Assembly: GCF_003691585.1 (NCBI RefSeq)
Contig: NZ_CP033169.1
Location: forward strand, 2,852,001 to 2,916,000
Length of the DNA stretch: 64,000 bases
Source: Biomaibacter acetigenes
GTDB lineage: Bacteria > Bacillota > Thermosediminibacteria > Thermosediminibacterales > Tepidanaerobacteraceae
Direction of reading: 5' to 3'
The number at the start of each line of letters is the position of its first letter. Within the stretch, counting starts at the first letter, position 1. Shown one piece after another: positions 56,763-64,000 of this stretch. A program made the translations under genes and the position numbers. The notes under the pieces are model-generated. The model was not told the origin of the DNA. It did no database searches and saw nothing but the letters and a program-made list of their open reading frames with translations.

Positions 56763-56792
56763 AACAACCCCGTAAAATAATACGGGGTTGTT
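56763..56792. terminator. 12-bp stem-loop after the small membrane protein genes
   Basis: AACAACCCCGTA pairs perfectly with TACGGGGTTGTT around a 6-nt loop. It lies 35 bp beyond the stop at 56827. The T-run on the minus side is poor, so it may act as a processing or stability element. Confidence 0.6.
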
Positions 56793-56826
56793 ATCATTAT
56801 ATATTCTTCCTTATATGTTTTTAAAT

Positions 56827-57177
56827 TTAGACTGTTGCAAACAATAATATTCCTCCCAGGATGCCGCCAAGAATTCCGGTGAGTATGACTTCCCAGTTAA
56901 ACTTCTTGCCCGCAAATAAATCCGCCACGAACAATCCCCAGAAGCAGGTTAAAGCCTGGTCGCTCCATGGCCCCGGCAGGTTACCGCTCATCTGGGGCTC
57001 ATAAAGCAACCCAATTCCGTGGTTTAAAAGCCACACTGTACCTACCACAAACAAACCTGCCAATAATCCGCCGAGAGTCTTGTATTCTTCCGCCAGTTTG
57101 CCCCATATTATTCCAACAGCAATCGGAAATATAGCGGCTCCAAAAATGGTAGTTATTGCATGCTGCCAGGTCCACAT
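56827..57177 (-). CDS. Small membrane protein, Lin0367/Lin0368-type (subunit 2)
   Basis: This 116-residue protein has three to four membrane helices (HAITTIFGAAIFPIAVGIIWG near residue 6, GGLLAGLFVVGTVWLLNH near residue 36, and a Gly-rich GILGGILGGILLFATV at the C-terminus). It abuts the stop of the next gene on its right and shares its style, so the pair is likely one complex. I relate it to small membrane proteins found in Listeria polyol/dihydroxyacetone operons (Lin0367/Lin0368), proposed as glycerol transporter subunits. This is a tentative recall. Confidence 0.5.
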   Translation of the reverse strand: MWTWQHAITTIFGAAIFPIAVGIIWGKLAEEYKTLGGLLAGLFVVGTVWLLNHGIGLLYEPQMSGNLPGPWSDQALTCFWGLFVADLFAGKKFNWEVILTGILGGILGGILLFATV

Positions 57178-57576
57178 CTATACATCACTCCTTCTGTATT
57201 TGTAGAGCAAGAATCCACCGATGGTGGCCCCTACAAGTTCCAGTATTATAGTGGGGAAGGCACCAGCTATGTTTGCCCCATGAAATACACCGTATGCCAC
57301 TCTCACCAGACCTTTGTCAACAGTAAGCTGGACATTGCCACCTAAAAAAGATGAAAGCCATATGGGCAACGCCATATCCACCCATGCTCCGTCATTTTTA
57401 TTTGGCATGGCGTTGAGATAATGGTTTACCCACCATCCTGTTGTAATGATGATACCTGCTGCCAGCCAGCCTCCAAGCCAGCTCCAGCGCGCCAGGGATG
57501 ACGGCCAGATGGTGAAAACACCGTATCCGGCAAAGGCTCCTGTGCATGCGCCCAAAAATATACGGTTCCAGTTCAT
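57178..57576 (-). CDS. Small membrane protein, Lin0367/Lin0368-type (subunit 1)
   Basis: This 132-residue protein has about four hydrophobic segments, with loops FTIWPSSLARWSWLGGW and ANIAGAFPTIILELVGATIGG. It begins 19 bases after an AAAAGGAGG and is directly followed by a second small membrane protein. The pair sits between glp genes and DeoC-like aldolase genes, consistent with uptake of glycerol, dihydroxyacetone or a related sugar. The function is not established from the sequence. Confidence 0.5.
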   Translation of the reverse strand: MNWNRIFLGACTGAFAGYGVFTIWPSSLARWSWLGGWLAAGIIITTGWWVNHYLNAMPNKNDGAWVDMALPIWLSSFLGGNVQLTVDKGLVRVAYGVFHGANIAGAFPTIILELVGATIGGFLLYKYRRSDV

Positions 57577-57605
57577 ATGTTTTTTAACCTCCTTTTTATG
57601 ATCTA

Positions 57606-57642
57606 CCGGCCGTTTCGTAAATTTTATATGCGGAACGGCCGG
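57606..57642. promoter_or_regulatory. GC-rich stem-loop upstream of the membrane pair
   Basis: CCGGCCGTT pairs perfectly with AACGGCCGG around a 19-nt AT-rich loop, between the DeoC-like remnant and the membrane pair. It could be a processing site, attenuator or operator palindrome. Confidence 0.5.
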
Positions 57643-57686
57643 ATTTGATATATTTTTAAATATATTTAAATTTTTATATACAAAAT

Positions 57687-58082
57687 TTATTCAATTATTA
57701 GTTCTTTAAAATAAGCCTCAATTTCGTCTATGATTTCTGGAGCCCTTCTCGTACCTAACCGAGTTGCACCTGCAGCTAAAGCCATAATGGTCAACTGCGC
57801 CGAGTTATAGCTGCCATAACCAGAAAACTTTACACCTACGTTGTAAGGTACAGAAGATCGCATGATTTTTACATGCTTGATAGAAGGATTGCCACCGCGG
57901 CCTGTAGATGTTTTGACAAAATCAACACCAGCATTTACAGCACACTCACAGGCTGCTTTAACCTCATCATCGGTAAGCATGGCAACTTCTAAAATAGCCT
58001 TTACCTCGATACCCGCCTCATGACCTACTTTTACCACTTCTGCTATATCACTGGTGTATAAGTCGTAGTCTGTATCCTTCAA
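57687..58082 (-). pseudogene. DeoC-like aldolase, N-terminal half missing
   Basis: The 131 residues are the C-terminal half of a deoxyribose-phosphate aldolase-like protein, including the Schiff-base Lys in VDFVKTSTGRGGNP and a C-terminal GATRLGTRRAPEIIDEI. They align to residues from about 95 onward of the copy at 61944. In front is TFIGRLKDTDYDLYTSD, in place of the missing first strands and the catalytic Asp region. A GGAGG lies just upstream, so a short product might be made, but it is unlikely to be an active aldolase. Confidence 0.7.
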
Positions 58083-58116
58083 CCTGCCGATGAAAGTAAG
58101 GACCTCCTTAAGATTC

Positions 58117-58839
58117 TTATTGAACTAATAACTTTGGTATGACACCGATCTCTCTCATCTTATCCAGGGAGTCGACTATTTCCGGTGCCGCACGGGTTCC
58201 GATACGGTCAGCGCCTGCCATGATAAACACATAGGCATTCTGCGGCCGGGGGAATTTGACGCCGGCCACTTTCAGTTTTACACCAGTGCCCGCAAGGGTG
58301 TCTCGCATAAGCAAGAACTGTTCAAGACTGGGGCCTTCAAACTGGCCAGAAGACGTTTTGGCAAACTGAATACCGCATTCGGCTATGAGTTTACATGCTG
58401 CCACTATATCTTCATCTTTCAGGAAATTGACCTCCAAAATGCACTTGGTAACCGCACTGCCTGCAGCATTTTTAAAATCTTTTAGTTCCTGTCTTATAAC
58501 ATCATATCTTTTATCCATTAAAGCACCGATGTTCATGACCATATCTACCGCTGTGCATCCCCGGCGTACTGCATCTTCTGTCTCGAAAGCTTTGACAGTT
58601 GATGGTGCACTTCCAAAAGGAAAGGCTATGCCTGTACCTATTTCCACATCAGTTACTGCCAATTCCTCTTTTATTATGGGTGTCCAGTAAGCACTGGAAC
58701 TATAGAAGGCCGCAAAACCATACTGGCGGGTCAACGCACACCCCCTGCGGATATCTTCTTCCCTAGTATTTTTCGGAAGTACAGAAAAGTCAAAAAGCTT
58801 TGCCACTGCTTTTTTATCCATTTTGGAAAGATCAACCAT
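58117..58839 (-). CDS. DeoC-like class I aldolase
   Basis: This 240-residue TIM-barrel aldolase of the DeoC/LacD-like class cleaves or forms a 2-deoxy or keto sugar phosphate. The Schiff-base lysine is in IQFAKTSSGQFEGPS. The preceding catalytic region VDMVMNIGALMDKR and ILEVNFLKDEDI, and the last barrel strand AGADRIGTRAAPEIVDSL, are intact. The start is the ATG after AAAGGAG. It is close but not identical to the copy at 61944, so the two probably have different substrates. It could belong to a pathway with the FGGY kinase and SDR next door. Confidence 0.82.
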   Translation of the reverse strand: MVDLSKMDKKAVAKLFDFSVLPKNTREEDIRRGCALTRQYGFAAFYSSSAYWTPIIKEELAVTDVEIGTGIAFPFGSAPSTVKAFETEDAVRRGCTAVDMVMNIGALMDKRYDVIRQELKDFKNAAGSAVTKCILEVNFLKDEDIVAACKLIAECGIQFAKTSSGQFEGPSLEQFLLMRDTLAGTGVKLKVAGVKFPRPQNAYVFIMAGADRIGTRAAPEIVDSLDKMREIGVIPKLLVQ

Positions 58840-58884
58840 GATTCGCATCTCCTTTCTTTGTAGCTTATCTTTAATTTAATTTAT

Positions 58885-59480
58885 GGGTATTTACCTTCTT
58901 CCATTATTCCAGCTATTAAGAATCTCTTTATTAGTCGGACGAAGTTTTTGTTTCCTGTTGGATAGCACAGGAATTTCATCATCCATTAATGGTCGACGTT
59001 GTCAAAGAATCCTCTGATGTCTGTATCTACTACGAAGTTGGTTTTGTCGGCCATATTCCTTCTGATAGAGCCAACAGAGTCTCCCGGGTTACCTTGTTAG
59101 GGCAATATCCAGCGTGTCAAGGTCTCCGACCACGGGAAAGCTAAGACAGTCTTATCATCCCGATTGTTCTAGTATTACACTTTCTAGCAGCATCGACCTT
59201 CACGTTTGGTGATTTCGTGGACCACTCTCTTCAAATTTCGCTTTCGGTCCGCTGTATCGCTGTCCTACGCTTATATCCCAGCAGTTGCCTGGCACACTCC
59301 AAAGACTAGTTGTTAGCTGTTGGTTAGACATTACTAGATGAATATTTCACTCACTATCTATACACTGCCTTGCCCGGTAGCAGCAACGGCCCGGCACCAA
59401 ACCGTTCAACTTACCGCTATAAAGTCAACCTGCATTTCGCATGGTACCTTTAGCCGTTGCATGCTACTTTTATGACTTTC
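58885..59480 (-). mobile_element. Group II intron relic (LtrA fragment and RNA part)
   Basis: On the minus strand 58890-59075 reads as pieces of a group II intron reverse transcriptase, KTNFVVDTDIRGFFDNVDH, then a stop, then FVRLIKRFLIAGIMEEGKY. The 400 bases upstream of it (59080-59480) have the structured, GC-balanced look of the ribozyme part that lies before the ORF in such introns. Most of the coding sequence and any domain V/VI are missing. It separates the DeoC-like gene from the FGGY kinase. Confidence 0.65.
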
Positions 59481-59492
59481 TACATCAAAATG

Positions 59493-61045
59493 TCAAATAT
59501 TATTTTGTAAATTAACTATTTTATTATATGCGCCTTTTTCTGTTATTCCCTGATATACAGAATCATATATCTCATAAAGCTCATCATATACTTTTTTATT
59601 CTCGCTATTTGGTTGATATTCCCCTGTTACATGTATCATATTTTCTGCAGCTTCATATATATCTTTGAATATACCAACTCCTATACCTGCTAACATAGCA
59701 ACACCTAAAGAAGCATTTTCAGAAGTCTGTACAGTTTGAACCGGCCTACCATAAACATCAGCTTGAATCTGATTCCATATTTTAGATTTTGTACCACCAC
59801 CAGCTATCCTCAATTGTTCTATTTTTATTCCTGCCTTTTCTTCTGCTTTAATCATATCTTTAATTTCTAGGCAAATTCCTTCCATTACCGCTCTGGCTAT
59901 GTCCGCTTTTGTGTGGTTAAAAGATAATCCAAAGAGAACTCCTCTTGCATTTTCATTATTTCGTGGGCTTCCTGCTGATGCCAGATGTGGTATAAATAAT
60001 AACCCCTTTGAGCCGCATTTACTCAAATCTACTTCTTTATCGATAATTTGATATGCATTTTCCTTTGTTAATCTTCCAATCGCTATCTCTAAATCACAAA
60101 ATGTATCTCTAAACCATTGAGACTGCTTGCTGCAGCCAAAGATGCGCCTTCCATTGTCCATTTATTAGTACCTACATTTCCCATAACTACCATTTTCCCA
60201 TCAGGATCTCTAACAGGTTTCGGCGAAAAGGCGATACAAGTTCCATATGTCCCCAAAATGGTACCCGCCATTCCTTCTTTAATAACACCTAAACCTAAAA
60301 CCGAAGCGTTTACATCCATAGCTCCAACACAAATGGGTGTACCTTCTGCTATTCCAGTTAATTCCGATAATTTTTTACTTACTTTACCAACAATGGTACC
60401 GCCAGCCACTATCTTAGGCAATTTTTCTTTTGTTATTTCAAATATATTCATTATTTTTTCACTATATTTTCCATTATCCACATCAAAAAAGCCATATCTA
60501 GAAGCTGATGAAATGTCAGCATAATGATCTTCGACTCCAAATGCTGTTAAAAAATAATCCTGATGTACAGCAAAGCATGCAGTCTTTTCATAATTTTCTT
60601 TTTCATATTCTTTGATCCATAATATTTTTGAAATAGAATAAGTTGGCGTACAGAAAGGTATACCTGTAATTTTATAATATTCTTCGGCAGATATTTTTCC
60701 TCTCATTTTATCAAACATCAATTTTCCTCTTTCATCCTGCCACCCGATACATGGTCTTACAATTTTATTGTCTTTATCTACTGGAACAAAGGCTGCACCC
60801 TGTGTTGATAAGCCTATTCCCGCAATTTCCTCCGGTTTAATCCCCGATTTGCTTATTGTTTCTTTGCATGAATTATATAAAACTTTTGCCATTTCTTCAC
60901 AATTCTGTTCGTACCAGCCGGGTTTTGGTGAATAAACTGGGTATTCAGAACCGCTGCTTGCAATTAAATTTCCTTTTAAATCAAAAATACATGCGCGTCC
61001 GCTGGTGGTTCCAGCATCAATCGCTAGTAAATACTTATTTGCCAT
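59493..61045 (-). pseudogene. FGGY carbohydrate kinase split by a frameshift
   Basis: The first part (from ATG 61045, GAAAGGTGA upstream) reads as a FGGY kinase: YLLAIDAGTTSGRACIFDLK, ISTQGAAFVPV-type GIGLSTQGAAFVPVDKDN, and EGMAGTILGTYGTC. It runs off-frame near 60110 after EGASLAAASS. The rest is in another frame (QWFRDTFCD, HLASAGSPRNNENARGVLFG, RIAGGGTKSKIWNQIQADVYG, VAMLAGIGVGIFKD). One-base change restores about 505 residues, normal for xylulokinase-like enzymes. The substrate is unclear; with DeoC-like and SDR partners a polyol or deoxy sugar is plausible. Confidence 0.8.
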
Positions 61046-61079
61046 AAAAATCACCTTTCTTTTATTTAATTATATTTAT

Positions 61080-61829
61080 TTATTGACTTATTACCCATCC
61101 ACCGTCAATTATTAAATTTTGACCTGTTATTCCATTAGATTTTTCCGAAGCCAAAAATAATGCTATATTAGCTACTTCCTGCATTTCTATAAATCTTCCC
61201 AATGGGACTCTATTTTTTAACCATTCCATCCATAAAGGATTTTCAAGGTTATGCGAAGTCATTGGAGTTAAAACATAACCAGGAGAAATAGCATTAACAT
61301 ATATTGGTATTTTTGCAAGACTTACAGCAAAACTTTTTGTCATTGCTACTAATCCCGCTTTTGTTACACTATATCCTAAGTGCGTTTCATCAGCAATTAC
61401 ACTTCTGGCTGAAGCAATATTTATTATCCTTCCATAATTTTGTTTTTTCATTAATTTACAAACTTCTTTAGAAAAAAAGTAAGCGGCTTTTAAATTGATT
61501 GAATTGATCAAATCCCATTGTTCTTCTGTTAGTGCATCCACATCAGCTCGAATAGATATTCCGGCATTATTCACTAAAATATCTATCTGACCATAATATT
61601 TAATAATTTTATTTACTGCCATTTCTATATTATTTACGATAGAAATATCTGCCTGAATAAAAATGCTATCTGAATATTTTTTTAATTCTTCAATTGTTTT
61701 ATTTCCTTCTTCTTTTTTTATATCAATAATTGCTACTTTACTTCCTTCATTTGCATATGTTAGTGCTATTTGTTTTCCTATTCCACTAGCGCCACCTGTA
61801 ACAATACTTACTTTATCTTTTAATTCCAT
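61080..61829 (-). CDS. Short-chain dehydrogenase/reductase (SDR)
   Basis: This protein of about 249 residues with a Rossmann fold begins VSIVTGGASGIGKQIALTYA, with the NAD motif TGGxxGxG. It has NNAG (DILVNNAGISIRADV) and the catalytic YxxxK in LGYSVTKAGLVAMTKS, with the supporting Ser in IASARS. The C-terminal NGITGQNLIIDGGWVIS is typical of polyol and sugar dehydrogenases. The start is taken at MELKDK; upstream codons lack a good ribosome binding site. It lies 34 bp past the kinase start, between it and a DeoC-like gene, in a shared operon. Confidence 0.85.
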   Translation of the reverse strand: MELKDKVSIVTGGASGIGKQIALTYANEGSKVAIIDIKKEEGNKTIEELKKYSDSIFIQADISIVNNIEMAVNKIIKYYGQIDILVNNAGISIRADVDALTEEQWDLINSINLKAAYFFSKEVCKLMKKQNYGRIINIASARSVIADETHLGYSVTKAGLVAMTKSFAVSLAKIPIYVNAISPGYVLTPMTSHNLENPLWMEWLKNRVPLGRFIEMQEVANIALFLASEKSNGITGQNLIIDGGWVISQ

Positions 61830-61943
61830 TTCCCTAAAAACTACTCCCTTCTTTTTTAACTGGTATCCCACTCAACTCACATTTGCTAAACCTAAATGGG
61901 TTGAGTTTGATACTTCTTTTGAAAATTATTTTTAATTCGCATA

Positions 61944-62654
61944 TCAAAGTTTAAATAATTGCGATAATTCATCTACTATCCATGGTGCGTTTCTTGTGCC
62001 TATCCTTTCAGCCCCAGCTAAAATGCAACCTAATGCTACCATAGGTGTCCAGAAGTTGCCTGTGCCAGCAACTTTTACTTTTATATGGGGAGGCGAGCTT
62101 TCACGCATTAGTTTAACCTGCTTCAGGGTAGGTCCTCCATGTCTGCCAGTGGAAGATTTTACCCAATCGGCTCCTGCTTCTGCCGCTAATTGACAGGCAA
62201 TTTTAATTTCTTCATCCGTCAATAATTGCACTTCCAATATTGCTTTACATTCCACTCCAGCATCATGTGCAACTTTTGCAACTTCCGCAATGTCATTTTT
62301 GTAATATTTATAATCCTTGCTTTTTAATTTTCCTACACTGGTCACCATATCGATAACCCATGGTTTATCTTTAAGAATACTTGCTGCATATTCAGCTTCG
62401 GCAACTTTTAAGTTGGTAGGGTTAGTTCCAAAAGGAAAACTTACGACATATCCCGTTTCTATACCAGTTCCTTCTAGTTCTCTAGCCACTACTGGTACCC
62501 AGATCGGGTTGACATGAAACCCTTTAAAATTATATTTTTTCGAGATTTCGCAGCATTTTAAAATTTCTTCCTCTGATACATCTGGATTCAAGGAAGAAAA
62601 GTCCATCATCTGCGCCAGTTTTTCTCTTGTAAGTTCAACATTGCCAATTTTCAT
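61944..62654 (-). CDS. DeoC-like class I aldolase
   Basis: This 236-residue aldolase of the DeoC class has the Schiff-base Lys in ADWVKSSTGRHGGPT, VECKAILEVQLLTDEEIK upstream of it, and WTPMVALGCILAGAERIGTR near the end. The GGAGG spacing is ideal. The shared DIAEV-x3-HDAG-x-CKAILEV shows close kinship with the truncated copy at 57687, and it is a more distant relative of that at 58117. It heads the operon with the SDR and kinase genes. Confidence 0.85.
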   Translation of the reverse strand: MKIGNVELTREKLAQMMDFSSLNPDVSEEEILKCCEISKKYNFKGFHVNPIWVPVVARELEGTGIETGYVVSFPFGTNPTNLKVAEAEYAASILKDKPWVIDMVTSVGKLKSKDYKYYKNDIAEVAKVAHDAGVECKAILEVQLLTDEEIKIACQLAAEAGADWVKSSTGRHGGPTLKQVKLMRESSPPHIKVKVAGTGNFWTPMVALGCILAGAERIGTRNAPWIVDELSQLFKL

Positions 62655-62907
62655 GCAAAAGATTCCTCCTTTCTTAACTTTTAATAAAAAATTGTTTCGA
62701 TTATGCCCTATCTTATAAAAGATTTAATTTTAATATCACCTCCTCTGCTTTTTGATGTTGCAAATTTTGTACCAAAACTAAAAATAAATTAAGTAATAGT
62801 TTTAGCAGGCGACTTACGTTATGAACAAAATTCTGCCAATGCATTTTTGCAAATCTATCTTGAACTAATGATGCATAATTGCAGACGACTTCAATAAATT
62901 TCATAAA

Positions 62908-63505
62908 TTATAACAACTTAACGACAGGAGCATTTATCGGAACTTCTAATCTATTTGCTATAACTGGGCATTTTGCCAATAAAATTTCTATGACAGGAAT
63001 ATTTACGTCATATGTTGAAAAACATTCATAATTTGCCATTCCTTTTGAGATGATAATAGAGTCTTCAGCAAATTTTGTCTTAAAAATTTATCAAGCTTAC
63101 AAATATCATTAATAAAAAATCTGTTATTAAAAATCTCTATAATTCTTGATTTACAATCATCCAGTGAATCACAAAATCTATTAAATTGCCGGCGGCAGAT
63201 AAAAGGCATAGATCTTCTATGGAAAAGGCCGTTCTTTCTTTCTTAATTTCGCTTAAAAGATTATTTGCTATAATATTGCTTTTTTCTCTTATGTGATAGT
63301 AAGGGTCTTTACATTTTAACCTTTTACAAATATATTTTTGCATATATGTGCTAACTGCAGCTGGTACATTTTTCTGTTTTGCAAATTCTGATAATAGATT
63401 CAATGCATCCGACATAATTTCCATCCGTCCGGATTCTTCGGCTATTTTTATAGTTCTAATAATTTGTTGCAATTGGCAGTTAATACAGTCTATTTCCATA
63501 TTCAT
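62908..63505 (-). pseudogene. Decayed DUF89 (damage-control phosphatase-like) gene
   Basis: The N-terminal segment (IDCINCQLQQIIRTIKIAEES, then KYICKRLKCKDPYYHIREKSN and LCLLSAAGNLIDF) matches the opening of DUF89/ARMT1-like metal phosphatases. After frame changes near 63150 and 63090 the C-terminal segment is readable (KFAEDSIIISKGMANYECFS, then IPVIEILLAKCPVIANRLEV). The middle part, including the metal-site DN pair region, is missing, so the gene is a degraded remnant. It ends at TAA 62908. Confidence 0.65.
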
Positions 63506-63532
63506 GTGATATCTCCCCCTCTTTATATTAAA

Positions 63533-63552
63533 GACCCTTCGAAAGAAGGGTC
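63533..63552 (-). terminator. Terminator after the class II aldolase
   Basis: GACCCTTC pairs with GAAGGGTC and is followed on the minus strand by TTTAAT. It stands 10 bp beyond the aldolase stop. Confidence 0.7.
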
Positions 63553-63562
63553 ACGGCTCCAG

Positions 63563-64000
63563 TTATTCTACAATTTTTGATTTATCATTTTTATCTTCAA
63601 TAAGTTTTTTATCCTGGATAAACTTTAATACCTCTTCAGCTTTATTTGTCGAATCAAGCAACCATATTTTCTCTTTTACTACTTTTTTCACATTCTCTTT
63701 GCCAAAAGAACCGTATTTTCTTACATCCACCAGGCCCGGATCGTCAGACAGTTTTTGTTTTATTCCGGCGGTAAAGGCTTTATTGAGCTCTGTGGCGAAG
63801 TTTATCTTGGCTATTCCAGCCCTTATAGCCTTGACAACAGAGTCATCTTTTACTCCCGACGCTCCATGGAGGACGAGAGGCGCTTTACCTTTTCCCGAAT
63901 CCGGGCTATTCTTTCAATATCCAGCTCTGCCGACTGGACTTTCATTCTATGGGCGCTCCCCACGGAAACCGCCAGTGAGTCCACTCCGGTCCTTTCAAAG
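63563..64000 (-). pseudogene. Class II fructose-bisphosphate aldolase-like, C-terminal part
   Basis: The C-terminal half of a class II (zinc) aldolase of the fba/gatY/kbaY type enters from the right edge. It reads VDSLAVSVGSAHRMKVQ, then after one shifted base near 63880 PLVLHGASGVKDDSVVKAIR and AGIAKINFATELNKAFTAG, and ends KNDKSKIVE. The HGASG loop carries a zinc-ligand His, and NFATEL holds a substrate-binding Asn. The frame is broken by one base between IREKVK and APLVLHG. The 5' end is outside the window. Confidence 0.75.

Noticed and set aside
62713-62904. 63-codon frame on the minus strand
   Set aside because: No ribosome binding site or family resemblance, and it lies in AT-rich sequence between a dead gene and the DeoC operon.

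Overview
The window looks like the chromosome of an anaerobic Firmicute, probably from the Thermoanaerobacterales/Thermosediminibacterales group. The support is a glmS ribozyme, the cdaA-cdaR-glmM-glmS cell-wall block, a nine-gene V-type ATPase, a [FeFe]-hydrogenase maturase (HydF), SigZ, and Firmicute-style ribosome binding sites (GGAGG, GAGGTG). This assignment is inference from gene content, not from a marker gene.

Layout. 0-10 kb is a decaying accessory segment: an IS1634-type transposase, a tiny holin-like toxin with a convergent antisense RNA (a likely type I toxin-antitoxin), a flavodoxin, a shattered old-yellow-enzyme gene with its nonsense-mutated TetR regulator, an IstB relic, a PD-(D/E)XK nuclease next to a frameshifted Apea-type HEPN gene, and a DUF2703/SigZ pair. 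10.4-23.06 kb is an island of small, mostly unrecognised AT-rich genes (DUF2971, SMI1/KNR4-like, methyltransferase, HEPN-like, nuclease) separated by at least five related non-coding units. Each unit carries arrays of a roughly 20-bp site with the core AATAAAGTC. The rightmost unit ends with TGT...ACA type termini 24 bp past the glmS stop codon, which is the classical Tn7 attachment position, and a C-terminal fragment of a TnsD-like target selector lies beside it. The island therefore appears to be a stack of short, Tn7-like end elements at attTn7. This is the most unusual feature of the window. An IS21-family element with an amber-mutated istA sits inside it.

23-43 kb is core genome: the glmS ribozyme with glmS, glmM, cdaR and cdaA; an ECF sigma, anti-sigma and bactofilin-like membrane protein operon; aspA-hydF on the plus strand; and the V-ATPase operon (order G/H-C-I-K-F-E-A-B-D on the minus strand).

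43-58 kb is a large minus-strand glycerol and dihydroxyacetone region: glpP, glpF, glpK, GlpA-like and GlpB-like oxidoreductases, DUF1667, a sigma-54 activator with an N-terminal HPr domain, a soluble chemoreceptor fused to a PhnD-type binding domain, and dhaK-dhaL-dhaM behind a near-consensus sigma-54 promoter. Leader hairpins before glpF and before the GlpA-like gene are candidate GlpP antitermination targets. plsY and two small membrane proteins of the Lin0367/Lin0368 type follow. 57-64 kb holds a sugar or polyol catabolic cluster with two intact DeoC-like aldolases, a split FGGY kinase, an SDR dehydrogenase and a class II aldolase at the edge, plus a truncated DeoC copy, a group II intron relic and a decayed DUF89 gene.

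Many genes are disrupted by single-base indels or stop codons. Some lie in homopolymers, so sequencing error and genuine decay need to be separated.
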